Shown piece by piece: positions 39,750 to 50,759 of a stretch of 64,000 nucleotides of DNA. A program made the position numbers and the translations under genes. Under the pieces are notes generated by a model that ran no database searches, was not told where the DNA came from, and worked only from the letters and a program-made list of their open reading frames with translations. Positions within the stretch are counted from its first letter, which is position 1. The number at the start of each line of letters is the position of its first letter. The stretch comes from Quillaja saponaria (lineage: Eukaryota > Streptophyta > Magnoliopsida > Fabales > Quillajaceae): NCBI GenBank assembly GCA_029379385.1, contig CM055611.1, positions 24,890,092 through 24,954,091 of the forward strand, written 5' to 3'.

Positions 39750-40340
39750 GTCTTAACTAATTGAACTAAAATCTCATCGATAATTTTTTGCAAATAAAAT
39801 AGTTGGTTGACTAATCATTCAAATTATAATTACATACAAAAGTAGTTCTTGAATAAAAATATAGAATTATAATGATTTAAACTTTCATTGAAAATATTGC
39901 AGATTGTATAAAATCATAACAAATTATATATTAATTACATATGAGAGTAGTTTTTGAATAAGTGTATACATAAATCGTCTAAGACGTCTAACTATTGATG
40001 ATTTACATATTAATTATATATATGTGACTAGATGCTTAACATACTTGTTTAAAATTATCATCATTAACATGTTAATTACATATGAGACTGGATTTATAAC
40101 ACATTCTATCAAGTCATGACAATTTACAAGTTAATTAATTTCAAATAAGAATAAGTTATATTAAGCAAATCGCCTAAGCTAGGTGTTGGTTTACGTGTGA
40201 ATTATGTTTGTGAACAAAACATCTAAGACATTCAAGATTTACATATTTTCATATGAGGATAGTTAATTGTATGCAAAAAGTCTAAGATGTTTAACATTGT
40301 ATGCCCTTTTTGGCCAAAGAGTATTGACCTCACAAGGAGT
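39750..40340. repeat. Degenerate 50-65 bp repeats with a GATTTACAT core
   Basis: Repeated words such as GATTTACATATTAATTA, ACATATGAGAGTAGTTTTTGA and ATCGTCTAAGACGTCTAAC recur at loose spacing. The same word set appears at 45300-45870, 47470-47700 and 48290-48370, so it belongs to the duplicated spacer. Confidence 0.55.
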
Positions 40341-40559
40341 TGAAATTCAGGGTTTTAAGAGTTTGCAAGCTTAATGCAAGTCCCAACAGAAATGTCATTT
40401 TCAGTTTTTTCATATAGTACCTAGACCATTTAGTAACCTTTAATCTATATAAAATTAATACAATAATATTATAATCATAAATAGTATATACTTAATATTT
40501 TTTTTTTTCATGAATAACATTTAAATATAATAGTTTGCATTCTAATTATTTGTAACTTG

Positions 40560-42917
40560 CTAAATTCAGTTGTGACTTCGGTTGGCTATCTACCAAATAA
40601 AACTGACACCGTCTATTCAGTTTGGTTGGAGGTTCAAAACCAACCGAACTGAATTCATTTATCACTTATCTCCCTCAAAAATTCTAAAAACATTCTAAAA
40701 GATTATCAATTCAATTATATTTTTTATTCTCCATCCATAAATTTGTAAGGAAATAAAAATTAGATAATTTCCATCAATTTTTAAAATATATTCAAATAAT
40801 CACAAAATTATAATTTCATGATTTTAAGAGATAGATGGTTTAGAGGAGTGAGAGGAATTTTTTCCATTTCTTTGTTGACCAAGCACACATGTGATAAAAA
40901 AATATTATACTTTAAATCACGTTAGTAATTTTCATCCAAAATGTTAATGGTGTGATACTTGGAAAATTTGGTGAGCATAAAACTCTAATAGAGAATTATT
41001 ATTGCTCCATGCATTTAAACAAATGTTTTAAAGGCCGGACCGGTGATTGACTCAAAAAATTTGTTAGGTCTCGAGTCATTGGTTCAACCAGGATCGGACG
41101 GGTGATCCAACCAGATGACATCATAAATATATTTTAAATATTATACATATTATATAATTTTTTATAATATTATACGTATTATATAATTTTTTATTAATTA
41201 TAAATACTAAATACACAAGAAAACAAAAAAAATAATTTTCAATATTTATTATAATAAGAAAATCAAATCACAAATAGTCAAATATAGTTATTAATAGTTA
41301 ATATATCAACTGATTGATTTATTATGCATCATAACATTTAAGGTTTAACTTATGAATCCAAATAATAAATATAATATCAATATAAAATATAATTGTTTAT
41401 CTTTAATATAAAATACAAATATTTTACTAATCCTTAATACAAATAATAATTTTTTTATTTTAAAAAAAGGGTTCGGGTCGATCAACTTGACATAAGTTAT
41501 ATTGGTTCATCCATTTTTATCAGTTCTAAAACTACAAAAACGGTTCATTGGTCTAATCTGGTTCAATTTATCACCGGAGCAACAGTCTAACCGGTCTGAC
41601 CAATCGGGTCCATCTAGTTTTCAAAACATTAATTTAAACTACTTTCTTATCTTACTCAAAAAAATTTGGTATTGTGATCAAGAATATATGATATATTCAT
41701 TGCTTTGATTGAATTGGTAATGTAATTAATTGAGAAACGCGTAAATTAGTCTGAACATACCTGATTTCTAAATTATAAAAAAATAAAATTTAAACCACTT
41801 ATTTTGTTGACCGTGACAATAAATTTCTTAGTGTTCATATTTCTTTTTTATTAATGAAGCTTTTTTCTTACTCCCTCGTTTATTTTCTCTCCCTGATTTT
41901 CCCAATTGATCATAGTTTTTATTTCATTTACAGCTCCTCCAAGACGCATTAAGAAGAAAAAATAATTGACAATACCCTAGCTACTAATAGTTCGAGCTAG
42001 TACATGTATAAGTTTGCAAGGGTGGTGCTAATAAAGCATCAACTAGTTGATAATGATAAAGACATTTAACAAATAGAAGATTCAGTTTCCTCATTCCACA
42101 ATTCAAAACTTGCACGTACGCGGCCTTCTTTCTTCTTCTATTATAAAAACATCACACTTGAAAATTAATTATTCACATGAGGGTTTAGTTGATTAGATTT
42201 AATTATTGTACTACTAGCGCGGTCAAAATGAAGTATTAGCATTGTTCGAATTAATTACTAATCATGTTGGTTTTCTTTCTTCTTCTATTAAAGTACATCT
42301 AATCCGATCCGTATAAGATGCAAAATCTTGACAAGTATAAAGTTTAAAATTAGAAACATAAGATACCTAGAGTCTAAAAAATGATCATTCACATCTTAAT
42401 TTTAAATAATAATTATCAAACGAAACAAAAATATCTTGAAATTAAATTTAGACATCCAATATAGACAACCTTGAATTCTCAGGCATCGATCATCCTTGTT
42501 TCGTGTATCAAATACCTTAATGTGATTAACTTAATTCTTTGGTCATCCTATATAAACTAATACAAGTGATCACAATAATTTACATACATCAAATTAATAT
42601 TTGTCTCATGCTTGCAACGGGGATATATTCAAAGAAGGCACATGCGTTTACTAATATAATTTTGCTGTCAAAGACAGCTTATCACATAAGAAAATGTCAA
42701 TATATATGTGTACTATAGCCCTATGGCTTGTCATTTTTTATATTCAACCTCTTTTCCATTTTCTCACACCTTTGACTAAGCAAGCAAAGCATAAAAAATC
42801 AGCTATAAATACACCACCAGTCACCACGCACTAAAGAAGAACACAAATTAAGCAAAAGTGTGAAAAAGCTCATTTTCTTCACTCTTTTTCTTTCTATCAA
42901 AACCAATTCCTGAAATA
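40560..42917. repeat. Spacer of the tandem array, unit 2 (second copy of 33440-35385)
   Basis: Aligned by eye with unit 1: both begin with the GTTGTGACTTCGGTTGGCTA word, both carry a gene-less 3' flank (40780-40860), and both end in the same promoter. It is interrupted by a hAT MITE at 41021-41631. TATA box for copy 2: TATAAAT at 42814-42820. Confidence 0.75.
41021..41631. mobile_element. hAT-type MITE, 611 bp
   Basis: 8-bp target duplication ATTTAAAC at 41013-41020 and 41632-41639. Short terminal inverted repeats: AAATGTTTTAAAGGCC at the left and, on the minus strand, TAATGTTTTGAAAACTAG at the right. Sub-terminal GC-rich blocks with ACCGGT words and an AT-rich core. No coding capacity. The paralogous spacers have simple, uninterrupted sequence here. 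Confidence 0.8.
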
Positions 42918-44306
42918 ATGGAAAAAGTTGAAGACATGCCACCATTTTGCCTACAAACCACGGCCCGAGCTGACCACCGCCGCCGTCTTCACCGTTCTTA
43001 CTCTTCCTCTCATTTTTTCAACCATTGTTATCGTGTTATACTCGTACTAGTCATTGCGCTTGCATTAATGTTCATCGTTATCCCCATATTGGTATCCTTC
43101 ATTTCTCATATATTCCAACCCCAATTAGTAAATAAAAAGTTGAAGTACCTCAACTTACAACTTGTCCTCTTGGCCATTGTTTGTGGATTCCTTAACACAA
43201 ACACCAATGAAAATACAAACTCATTACCACAAGATGATCACCTTGTTAAGTCAAGCTCATCAACCTCACGTCCATGGTTTGATCAGCAGTCATTAAGACA
43301 AGAGATATTTGAAGAAAAAGAAGACTTGGGTGTCAAGTATAATACAGTGGAAACTTCAACTGCAACTCCACAACAGCCACGGTCATCACCGCCGCATAAG
43401 GTGGTTCAAAGAAAGAAGAAACGAATTCAAGCTATTGGACAAAAGGAAATGGGTAAGAATCAAAAGACTAAAGATTCCAAAGTCAAAACATTTCAACCAT
43501 TACCACCAACTTTTTTTAAGTATATAGCATTGGAAACTTCTGTTGTCCGTACGGACCGTAAGGAAGCTTCTGGTTCAACTCCACAACAGCCACAGCCTTC
43601 TCCGCCGTTACAAGCTGTGTTTCAGAAAATTGAGGAGAAGAGTGGCGGGAATGAGAGGAAGAGAGGGAGTGCAACTAAATATTTCTTCATCTCAGTGGCA
43701 AAGAATAAGAAAAGACAAAGTATTGGAAATTCTATTCTAAAATCTCCAGTTCCTCCTCTGACTCTGCCACCACCATCTCGGCCCCCGCCACCGTTGCCGT
43801 CGCCCTTCACAGCCCAAAAACCTCCCCGACAACCAATTAAGGAAAATCTGTGGAGTGATCAAAATGCATCCCCAGTGAATCACATGCCGCCTTCAACCCC
43901 GTCGCCACTACCACCGCCTCCTCCACCGTTCAATATTCCGGCTTGGAAGTTTATGGTACAGGGTGATTTTATTAGGGTCAACAGCTATAATGGTTCACGT
44001 AGTTGTTCACCAGATTTAAAAGATGAAGAAGGCTCATCATCAAGCAGTAAAATGGGTCAATCTGATGGTCAGGTTGGTAGGGAAGGTAGCGGAGAATCCA
44101 CTACGCCATCGTTCTGTTCAAGCCCAGATATTGATACAAAAGCTGAGAACTTTATTGGAAAGTTCAAAGCTCGTTTGAGGTTGGAGAAGATGAATTCCAG
44201 GAAAGCGAAATTCAATCTAAGCCCATTATCAAACATAAGCCTAGAAACAAAAGATTTTTGTTCACCACAATTTTTTAAATTTGTTCAAATCATCTCAAAA
44301 TCCTAA
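42918..44306 (+). CDS. Proline-rich membrane-anchored protein with DUF761-like C-terminus, copy 2
   Basis: Single exon, 462 aa. N-terminus MEKVEDMPPFCLQTTARADH, an Arg/His-rich stretch, then two hydrophobic segments (about residues 38-62 and 76-91) likely to anchor it in a membrane. The middle is low-complexity, basic and Ser/Pro-rich with PPPP runs. Near the end come FNIPAWKFMVQGDFIRVNSY, SCSPDL and SPDIDTKAENFIGKFKARLR, which resembles the DUF761 motif of plant 'hydroxyproline-rich glycoprotein family' proteins. Function unknown. Compared with copy 3 it lacks about 70 residues after WFDQ and about 45 residues in the second proline-rich part. Its last residues (FCSPQFFKFVQ) differ from both other copies because of changes around the stop. 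Confidence 0.8.
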   Translation: MEKVEDMPPFCLQTTARADHRRRLHRSYSSSHFFNHCYRVILVLVIALALMFIVIPILVSFISHIFQPQLVNKKLKYLNLQLVLLAIVCGFLNTNTNENTNSLPQDDHLVKSSSSTSRPWFDQQSLRQEIFEEKEDLGVKYNTVETSTATPQQPRSSPPHKVVQRKKKRIQAIGQKEMGKNQKTKDSKVKTFQPLPPTFFKYIALETSVVRTDRKEASGSTPQQPQPSPPLQAVFQKIEEKSGGNERKRGSATKYFFISVAKNKKRQSIGNSILKSPVPPLTLPPPSRPPPPLPSPFTAQKPPRQPIKENLWSDQNASPVNHMPPSTPSPLPPPPPPFNIPAWKFMVQGDFIRVNSYNGSRSCSPDLKDEEGSSSSSKMGQSDGQVGREGSGESTTPSFCSSPDIDTKAENFIGKFKARLRLEKMNSRKAKFNLSPLSNISLETKDFCSPQFFKFVQIISKS

Positions 44307-45878
44307 TTGCATGATTTTTAGAGATAGATGATTTAGATGAGTTTGAAGAATAGTTTTTTTTTTATTTCTTTGTCGACTAAGAGTGTGATATTTATTTATC
44401 TTAGAAAAAAAAAAAGTGTGATATTTGTAGCATTTTGTGAGCATAAAACTCTAATAGAGAATTATTTTTGCTTTGTGCATTTCAACCACTTACATAGCTT
44501 ATTTCAAGATTTAACATGATGATCAAGAAAAAATGATTCATTTATTGATATTATGAGAATTTTAATTTTACTGGGAGAGATCGTAAGAAATAAAATCATT
44601 ATAATTATTCAAGACTTGGTGTAGATAACATGTCTTTAACCGAAACAGACATATGATTATTCGAGATGCACGTAAACTAACCTGAGACACTTGACCGCTA
44701 AATAAAAAAAAAATCTAACCACTTATTTTGTTATTCTAGCTAGGTCATGTGTAAGTTTGAAAGCGTGGTGCTAATAAAGCATCAACTAGTTGATAGTGAT
44801 AAGACATTTAACCAAATAGAAGACGCGGTTTCCTCATTTCATGTAGTTCATAACTTGTACGGACGCGTCCTTCACTCCTTCTTTCTTCTTTTATTATAAA
44901 AACAACACTTGGAAATTAATTAGTCACATGAGGGTTTAGTTGATTTTAATTATTGCACTCAGATTATATGACCATTGACTCATTTTTTTTATACTAGGTC
45001 AAAATAAAAGTATTAGCATTGTTTGAATTAACTAATTAATCATGTTGGTTTTCTTGAATATGATTGAAGGCTAATAAGAATGATGAATTAACTAAACATG
45101 TTGGTTTTCTTGAAATAAGATTGAAGGCTAACAAGATTGGGACATGAATTGAAATTAATATATATTTTTTTATAAGAAATGATGAGAATTCATTATTTAC
45201 ATTAAATATGTCACAATATTACAATAATAACTCACAAAATGAGACAATATTATTCATTCGAGGACTTTGAGTATCCCACCACATCTGTTTTAACTAATTA
45301 AGCTAAAACATCATCGATGATTTATAAGTTAATTGTAATTAAAATAGTTTGTTTACTAATCATTCAAAGTATTGATAATTTCACTAATTATATACTATAA
45401 TAACTTGTGAAGATTATGCCGAATTACATGTATATAAGAATAGTTTATTTATAATTTGTTTCAGATTCCAACCATTTATGATTATCAAAGCTAGGTTTGA
45501 GGCTCCTCTAACGCCTCTTGAACATAGTATTACAATTAAGTCCTCTAATTGGGTCTCATTAATTAGAGCTGTTGGTTCTAGGCTGGTCTAGACCCTTTAT
45601 TACTCCTACACTCAGGCCCAACTGCCTCAAAACCTGTGGCCTTGAACCATGTTCCATGTGAGGGGTGTTAATGTTATAATTTTCATATTATTTAGGTGTG
45701 GAGATTAACATTAAATATATGAGCTCACACCTCCTAAAATTAATTTATTGTATTAAAAGTAAAACTTTAACACGTGAACAAAACATTCAAAATATTGAAG
45801 ATTTACATATTTACATACGAGGATAGTTTGTATGCAAATAGTTTAAGATTTTTAGCATTTATGTATATGAGAGTATCT
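44307..45878. repeat. Spacer after copy 2 up to the Pack-MULE
   Basis: Related to 36755-37829 and 39458-40500. Near 45075-45100 it holds the uninterrupted sequence AATGATGAATTAACTAAACA, the empty form of the site that carries the LINE in the other spacer. The remainder is made of the degenerate GATTTACAT repeats. No gene. Confidence 0.65.
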
Positions 45879-45887
45879 TTTGAAAAA
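45879..45887. repeat. Pack-MULE target-site duplication, left
   Basis: TTTGAAAAA, identical to 47441-47449. Confidence 0.88.
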
Positions 45888-47440
45888 AGCTAAATTATAG
45901 TTACAGTTGAGCGAAAAAATCAATTTAATCCTTAACCTTCAAAACCAGACAATATGCTCTATGTAGTTTACAAAATCGTGCAATTTTGTCTTTCCTATTA
46001 GCTTCTGTCAATAATAAGCTAACGAAAGTTGACATAGATAGATGGCTGCCTATGTGGCATGGCATGTGGACAAACGGGTACCCATTAAAGGGTCATGTGC
46101 TTCTCACATGGCCTTCCCATCTTCTTCCTCCCTTCCCATTTTATGTCTGCAATTTCCATTGTAAATTTACCTAAAAACTTGTTCTCAGTTAAATTTAAAA
46201 CCACAGGTGGCATCCTCCAATCTCAAGTGGAAATTTCCCATGAAACTTTTTGATGCCCAAATGCAACATACTGGAACTCTGCATATTGCGAATTTCATAA
46301 TGAACCTCACGCATGAGCCTATTCAAGCTTAGCTGTACATAATCGAAGATCTGTAATGATCCGATAGATGATCTTGATGCACCAATCGGGAACACACCAT
46401 ACCCTTTAAGCAACCTTTCCCAAAGTCTTCTGTAATTCTTCCTTGTAAGGATTTTATACACAAAGCTGAATGGAGGGTAGTCTGCATATATTCATCTCTT
46501 CATTGCCAAGCACTCACCAAAGCCAACAGTAACATGGTCACTTTCCCTGTTTGCTTCAAAAGTTGCCACATCATTTCTTCCAATGTTTGTCAACCCAGAA
46601 GGAAATCCACCAGATAACATGTTGTTTTCAAGGTTTAACCACAACAAGCTCTCACATTTTCCTAATTGGCGTGGAATTTCCCCGGTTAATAAATTGTTTG
46701 CAAGCATCAGCCATAAGAGAGAGGTCAAGTTCCCAAGCTTGGTGGGATTGAACCAGGTAATCTGTTGAAGGAGAGGTCAAGTGCTTGCAGGTGAGGCAAG
46801 TATCCAAATTCCGGTGGAATTGTTCCATTGAACTGATTATTGGTAACATTAAGAAGTTTAAACTTGACATTTGAGAGATTTCAACAGGTAATTGACCTAA
46901 AAAATGCCACCGCACAATAATTTTATACAGAATCATCATCCATGACAAACCCAGAAAAGAAAAACAAGAACCCATGATTTTTTTTTTTTTGGGGATCTAA
47001 ACAAGCATGAGCTGAACAAGTTGATTGTTTTCTGCTGCTATCAAACATGAACACAAAAATGGAAACTTTTTTTATTGGGTTTTCTCTCTTGCAAGAACCC
47101 ATTTGATTTGAATATTGGTTCTCAATTTCAAAAAAATTGCAGTTGACTGAAACCCTAACATTGACAGAGAATTGGGGATGAAGGCTGATTCACATGAAGA
47201 GAAGCAGGGAAGAAGGAAGGAAGAAGATGGGAAAGCCACGTCAGAAGCACATTGACATTTTAATGGCTATGTGTATAAACATTTGTCCACGTGGTCAAGC
47301 CACATAGACAGCCATTTGTCTAACGAAAAAATGAAATTACGCGATTTTAAAAATTACAAGGAGCACATTTTTTATTTTAAAGATTAAAGACTAAATTGAC
47401 TTTTTTGCTCAACTAGAGTGACTATAGGTATAATTTAGCC
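45888..47440. mobile_element. Pack-MULE-like element carrying a receptor kinase fragment
   Basis: 1553-bp element with long terminal inverted repeats of about 240 bp: left 45888 to about 46135, right about 47205 to 47440. Left starts AGCTAAATTATAGTTACAG; the right end on the minus strand starts GGCTAAATTATACCTATAG; both continue with GTTGAGC, AATTTA and a shared CCCATCTTCTTCC inner border. An exact 9-bp target duplication TTTGAAAAA flanks it (45879-45887, 47441-47449). 9-bp duplications plus long inverted repeats are the hallmark of Mutator-like elements. No transposase is present; the interior is a captured host gene fragment (next entry). Confidence 0.88.
46195..46980 (-). pseudogene. Captured fragment of an LRR receptor-like kinase (NILR1/At1g74360-like)
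   Basis: On the minus strand: GQLPVEISQMSSLNFL, then in another frame NNQFNGTIPPEFGYLPHLQA and LDLSFNRL, then LANNLLTGEIPRQLGKCESL, LWLNLENNMLSGGFPSGL, then FVYKILTRKNYRRLWERLLK, GYGVFPI, and LHLGIKKFHGKFPLEIGG. The LRR pattern and the 'YKILTRKN..LW.RLLKGYGVFP' island segment fit the ectodomain of At1g74360-type kinases. Only part of the ectodomain is present: no signal peptide, membrane segment or kinase. Frameshifts and stops break it. Upstream (46880-46980) an ATG reading MGSCFSFLGLSWMM may come from a different source. Confidence 0.82.
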
Positions 47441-47449
47441 TTTGAAAAA
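47441..47449. repeat. Pack-MULE target-site duplication, right
   Basis: TTTGAAAAA immediately after the element's last base. Confidence 0.88.
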
Positions 47450-47706
47450 TTGCCCAAAAAAGTAAAGATTTACAAGTTAGCTTGCAAATAAGAATAGTTA
47501 TAATAAAATTATTTGATACTCTAACGATTTACATGTTAGGTCTATATGATAATAAATTGTGAAAGACTATGTCGATTTATATGTATATAAGAGTAGTTTA
47601 TATATAATTTGTAGAAAATTTTGACCATTTTTCTCAAGAAATCATATTTACAAATTTTAAAAAATAAATAAAATTAGTTTGCAAATCACCTATAAATGTT
47701 TTACAT

Positions 47707-48273
47707 TAGGGGTGTGCACGGGTCGGTTCGGTTCATGTAGTGATAAATTTTTGAACCAAACCGAAATTTTTGGGTAGTAAAATTTATGAACCGAACCGAA
47801 CCAAAAATAGGTATTAGTCGAAATTACCCGAACCGAAAAAATATGACTAGTTCGGTTCGGGTATTCGGTTACCCGAAATTTATTAATATTTTACTAAAAT
47901 TAATTTAAAAATTATTTTTTTTTGTTTTTGAATCTTATACTCTTTAAATTCATTAGTTATTATAAAAAAAAAATACAAAAACATAATATATTAACATATT
48001 CAACACAAATAAAAATACAAAATTATAAATTAATACAAAAATACATTAAAAATAACAAAAAAAAAATTAAAAAAAATTATATATTTTGATTTTCGGGTAA
48101 TCACAGGTATCCATGTGCAGTCTACCTCATTACTCGTAACCGAACCGAAAATAACAGGTATTAAATTTAACTACCCGAACCGAACAGAATAAGAAAAATA
48201 CTCAAATTTAATGGAACCGAATTACCGGTTCGGTTCGAGTATTCGGTTATCCCAGGTTTCTTGCACAGCCCTA
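47707..48273. mobile_element. hAT-type MITE, 567 bp
   Basis: 8-bp target duplication TTTTACAT at 47699-47706 and 48274-48281. Terminal inverted repeats TAGGGGTGTGCA at the left and TAGGGCTGTGCA at the right (minus strand). Sub-terminal regions are full of GGTTCGG/CCGAACC words, a common pattern of this MITE type. No coding capacity. Confidence 0.88.
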
Positions 48274-48369
48274 TTTTACATGTTATATACAGAGAATATA
48301 TTTTCTAACAAATCATTTAAAAGTTGTAATAATTTATTAATTAATTATAAATGTGAGTAGTTTTACATA

Positions 48370-48963
48370 AATCATAAAATAGTATAAAGTACGTCCCGTA
48401 TACATACAAAATCTTGACAAGCATAAAATTGAAAATTAGAAACATAAGATACCACATTCTCAAAAATGATCATTCACATCTTCATTTTAATTAATAATTA
48501 CCAATCGAAACAAAATTATATTGAAATTAAATTTAGACACCATATCCTATATAGACAATCTTGAATTCTCATTTCGTGTATCAAATACCTTAATGTGGTT
48601 GACTTCTCAGTCATTATATGAGATAAATTATACATGTGATCAAAATAATTTACATACATCAAATATTTGCCTCAAGCTTGCAAGTCCCCTTATTTGAAGG
48701 CACATGCGTTTACAGTATAATATTGCTGTCAGGGACAGCTTAACATATTAAAATGTCATATATAGCCCTACGGAGTTGACATATTTATATTCCACCTCTT
48801 TTCCGTTTTCACACATATCTTTTGAGTTATATTTTAGTAATTGATCATCCTTGAATCAAGGAAGCAAAGCATAAAAAAAAAATCAGCCATATAAACACAC
48901 CACCACGCACTAAAGCAAAATACAAATTAAGCAAAAGTGTCAAAAACATCATTTTCTGAAATA
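48370..48963 (+). promoter_or_regulatory. Proximal promoter of proline-rich copy 3
   Basis: Matches the promoters of copies 1 and 2 (34725-35385 and 42295-42917): shared words include AAATTAGAAACATAAGATAC and TAATTTACATACATCAAAT. The TATA region reads CATATAAAC (about 48889-48897) instead of CTATAAAA/T, so it is slightly diverged. The distal half of the promoter lies about 3.2 kb away near 44750-45130, separated by spacer repeats, the Pack-MULE and the MITE. Confidence 0.65.
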
Positions 48964-50757
48964 ATGGAACAAGATGAAGACATGCCACCATTTTGGCTTC
49001 AAACCACAGACGGAGCTGACCGTCGTCGCCGCCAACACCTCCACCGCCGGCACCGTCTTCGCCGTTCTTACTCTTCCTCTCTTTTTTCCAACTATTGTTC
49101 TCTTGTTATACTCCTACTAGTCATTGCACTTGCATTTATCTTGATCGTTATCCCCACATTGATATCCTTCATTTCTCATATATTCCAACCCCAATTAGTA
49201 CAGAAAAGGTGGGAGTACCTCAACACAATACTTGTCCTCTTCGCCGTTGTTTGTGGATTTCTTAACAGAAACACCAATGAAAATACAAACTCATTGCCAC
49301 AAGATGATCAGCCTATTAAGTCAAGCCCATCAACCTCATGTCCATGGTTTGATCAGTATTCAGATCGGACGGCTTATAATACAAATCATAGGTTGAGAAG
49401 CAGCCGGTCCTACCCAGATCTACTACAGGAGTCTTCATGGATCACCGGTGATGATGAACGGTGGAAATTTCACGATGATACACATCTCCGTAGCTTCCAT
49501 GTTTTAGACGTAGATCAGCAACAACAGCTCCACCATGATCGGCCGTCATTAAGACAAGAGATATTTGAAGAAAAAGAAGATTTGGGTGTCAAGTATATTA
49601 CAGTGGAAACTTCTGTGATCCGTACAGACAAAACTTCTAGGGCAACTCCACAAAAGCCACCGTCATCACCGCCGCCTAAGGTGGTTCAAAGAAACGAGAA
49701 ACCTATTCAAGCTATTCGACAAACGGAAAAAGGTAAAGTCAAAATATTAAAACCATTACCACCAACTTTTTTGAAGAATACAGAAATGGAAACTTCTTTT
49801 GTCCGTACAGACGAAGCTTCTAGTTCAACTCCACAACGGCCACAGCCTTCTCAGCTATCGCCGCCACCTAAGGTGGTCGGGAGAACGAGGAAACCAACTG
49901 GACAAAAGGAAAAGGGCAAGAATAAGGAAATTAATGATTCAGAAGTCAAAAATTTCCAACCATCACCTTCAACTCAGCCTCCGCCTCCGCCTCTGCAAGC
50001 TGTGTTTCAGCAAATTGAGGAGAAGAGTGGCGGGAATGAGAGGAAGAGAGGGATTGCAACAAAAGATATCTTCACCTCACTGGGAAAGAATAAGAAAAGA
50101 CAAAAGATTATTGAAAATCTAGAGGCTATTCAAAAATCTCCAGTTCCTCCTCTGACTCGGTCACCACCATCTCGACCGCCGCCTCCACCTTCAATGTTTC
50201 ACAACTTGCCCAATCGGAAGAAACCAAAACAGAAGAAAATTCATCCACCAAAACCTCAGTCCGTGCCGGTAATTTCAACTGGCATGACATCAAAAACCAA
50301 TTCAAATGTTAGGCCCTTCACAGCCCAGAAACCTCCCCGACAACCAATTAAGGAAAAACTGAATAGTGAAAATGCATCCCCAGAGAGTCGCATGCCCCCT
50401 TCATCACCACCGCTACTATCACCGCCTCTTCCACAGTTCAATATCCCGGCTTGGAAGTTTAGGGTAGAGGGTGATTTTATTAGGGTTAACAGCTATAATA
50501 GTTCACGTAGTGGTTCACCAGATTTAAAAGATGGAGAAGGCTCATCATCAAGCAGTAAAATGGGTCAATCTGATGGTAGGGAAGGTAGCAGCGGATCCAC
50601 AACGCCATTGTTCTGTTCAAGTCCAGATATTGATACAAAAGCTAACAACTTCATTGAAAAAGTCAATGCTCGTTTGAGGTTGGAGAAGATCAATTCCAGG
50701 AGGGCGAAACTGAATCTAGGCCCATTAGAAACAGAAGAAGAAGCTGGCCCAAGTTAA
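48964..50757 (+). CDS. Proline-rich membrane-anchored protein with DUF761-like C-terminus, copy 3
   Basis: Single exon, 597 aa from the ATG at 48964 (MEQDEDMPPFWLQTT), chosen because copies 1 and 2 start at the same place; the frame is open upstream to an ATG at 48937. Longest copy. An Arg/His-rich stretch precedes two hydrophobic segments (about residues 46-68 and 83-98). Unlike copies 1 and 2 it keeps a segment with SRSYPDLLQESSW, and a second with NLPNRKKPKQKKIHPP. Then come several PPPP runs, FNIPAWKFRVEGDFIRVNSY, and the DUF761-like SPDIDTKANNFIEKVNARLR. It ends LGPLETEEEAGPS. Probably the form closest to the ancestor. Function unknown; the hydrophobic N-terminus suggests a membrane protein with a long, disordered, basic and proline-rich tail. 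Confidence 0.82.
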   Translation: MEQDEDMPPFWLQTTDGADRRRRQHLHRRHRLRRSYSSSLFSNYCSLVILLLVIALAFILIVIPTLISFISHIFQPQLVQKRWEYLNTILVLFAVVCGFLNRNTNENTNSLPQDDQPIKSSPSTSCPWFDQYSDRTAYNTNHRLRSSRSYPDLLQESSWITGDDERWKFHDDTHLRSFHVLDVDQQQQLHHDRPSLRQEIFEEKEDLGVKYITVETSVIRTDKTSRATPQKPPSSPPPKVVQRNEKPIQAIRQTEKGKVKILKPLPPTFLKNTEMETSFVRTDEASSSTPQRPQPSQLSPPPKVVGRTRKPTGQKEKGKNKEINDSEVKNFQPSPSTQPPPPPLQAVFQQIEEKSGGNERKRGIATKDIFTSLGKNKKRQKIIENLEAIQKSPVPPLTRSPPSRPPPPPSMFHNLPNRKKPKQKKIHPPKPQSVPVISTGMTSKTNSNVRPFTAQKPPRQPIKEKLNSENASPESRMPPSSPPLLSPPLPQFNIPAWKFRVEGDFIRVNSYNSSRSGSPDLKDGEGSSSSSKMGQSDGREGSSGSTTPLFCSSPDIDTKANNFIEKVNARLRLEKINSRRAKLNLGPLETEEEAGPS

Positions 50758-50759
50758 AT

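Noticed and set aside
46551..46768. Plus-strand frames across the LRR fragment
   Set aside because: Antisense shadows of the captured receptor kinase fragment, which reads on the minus strand.
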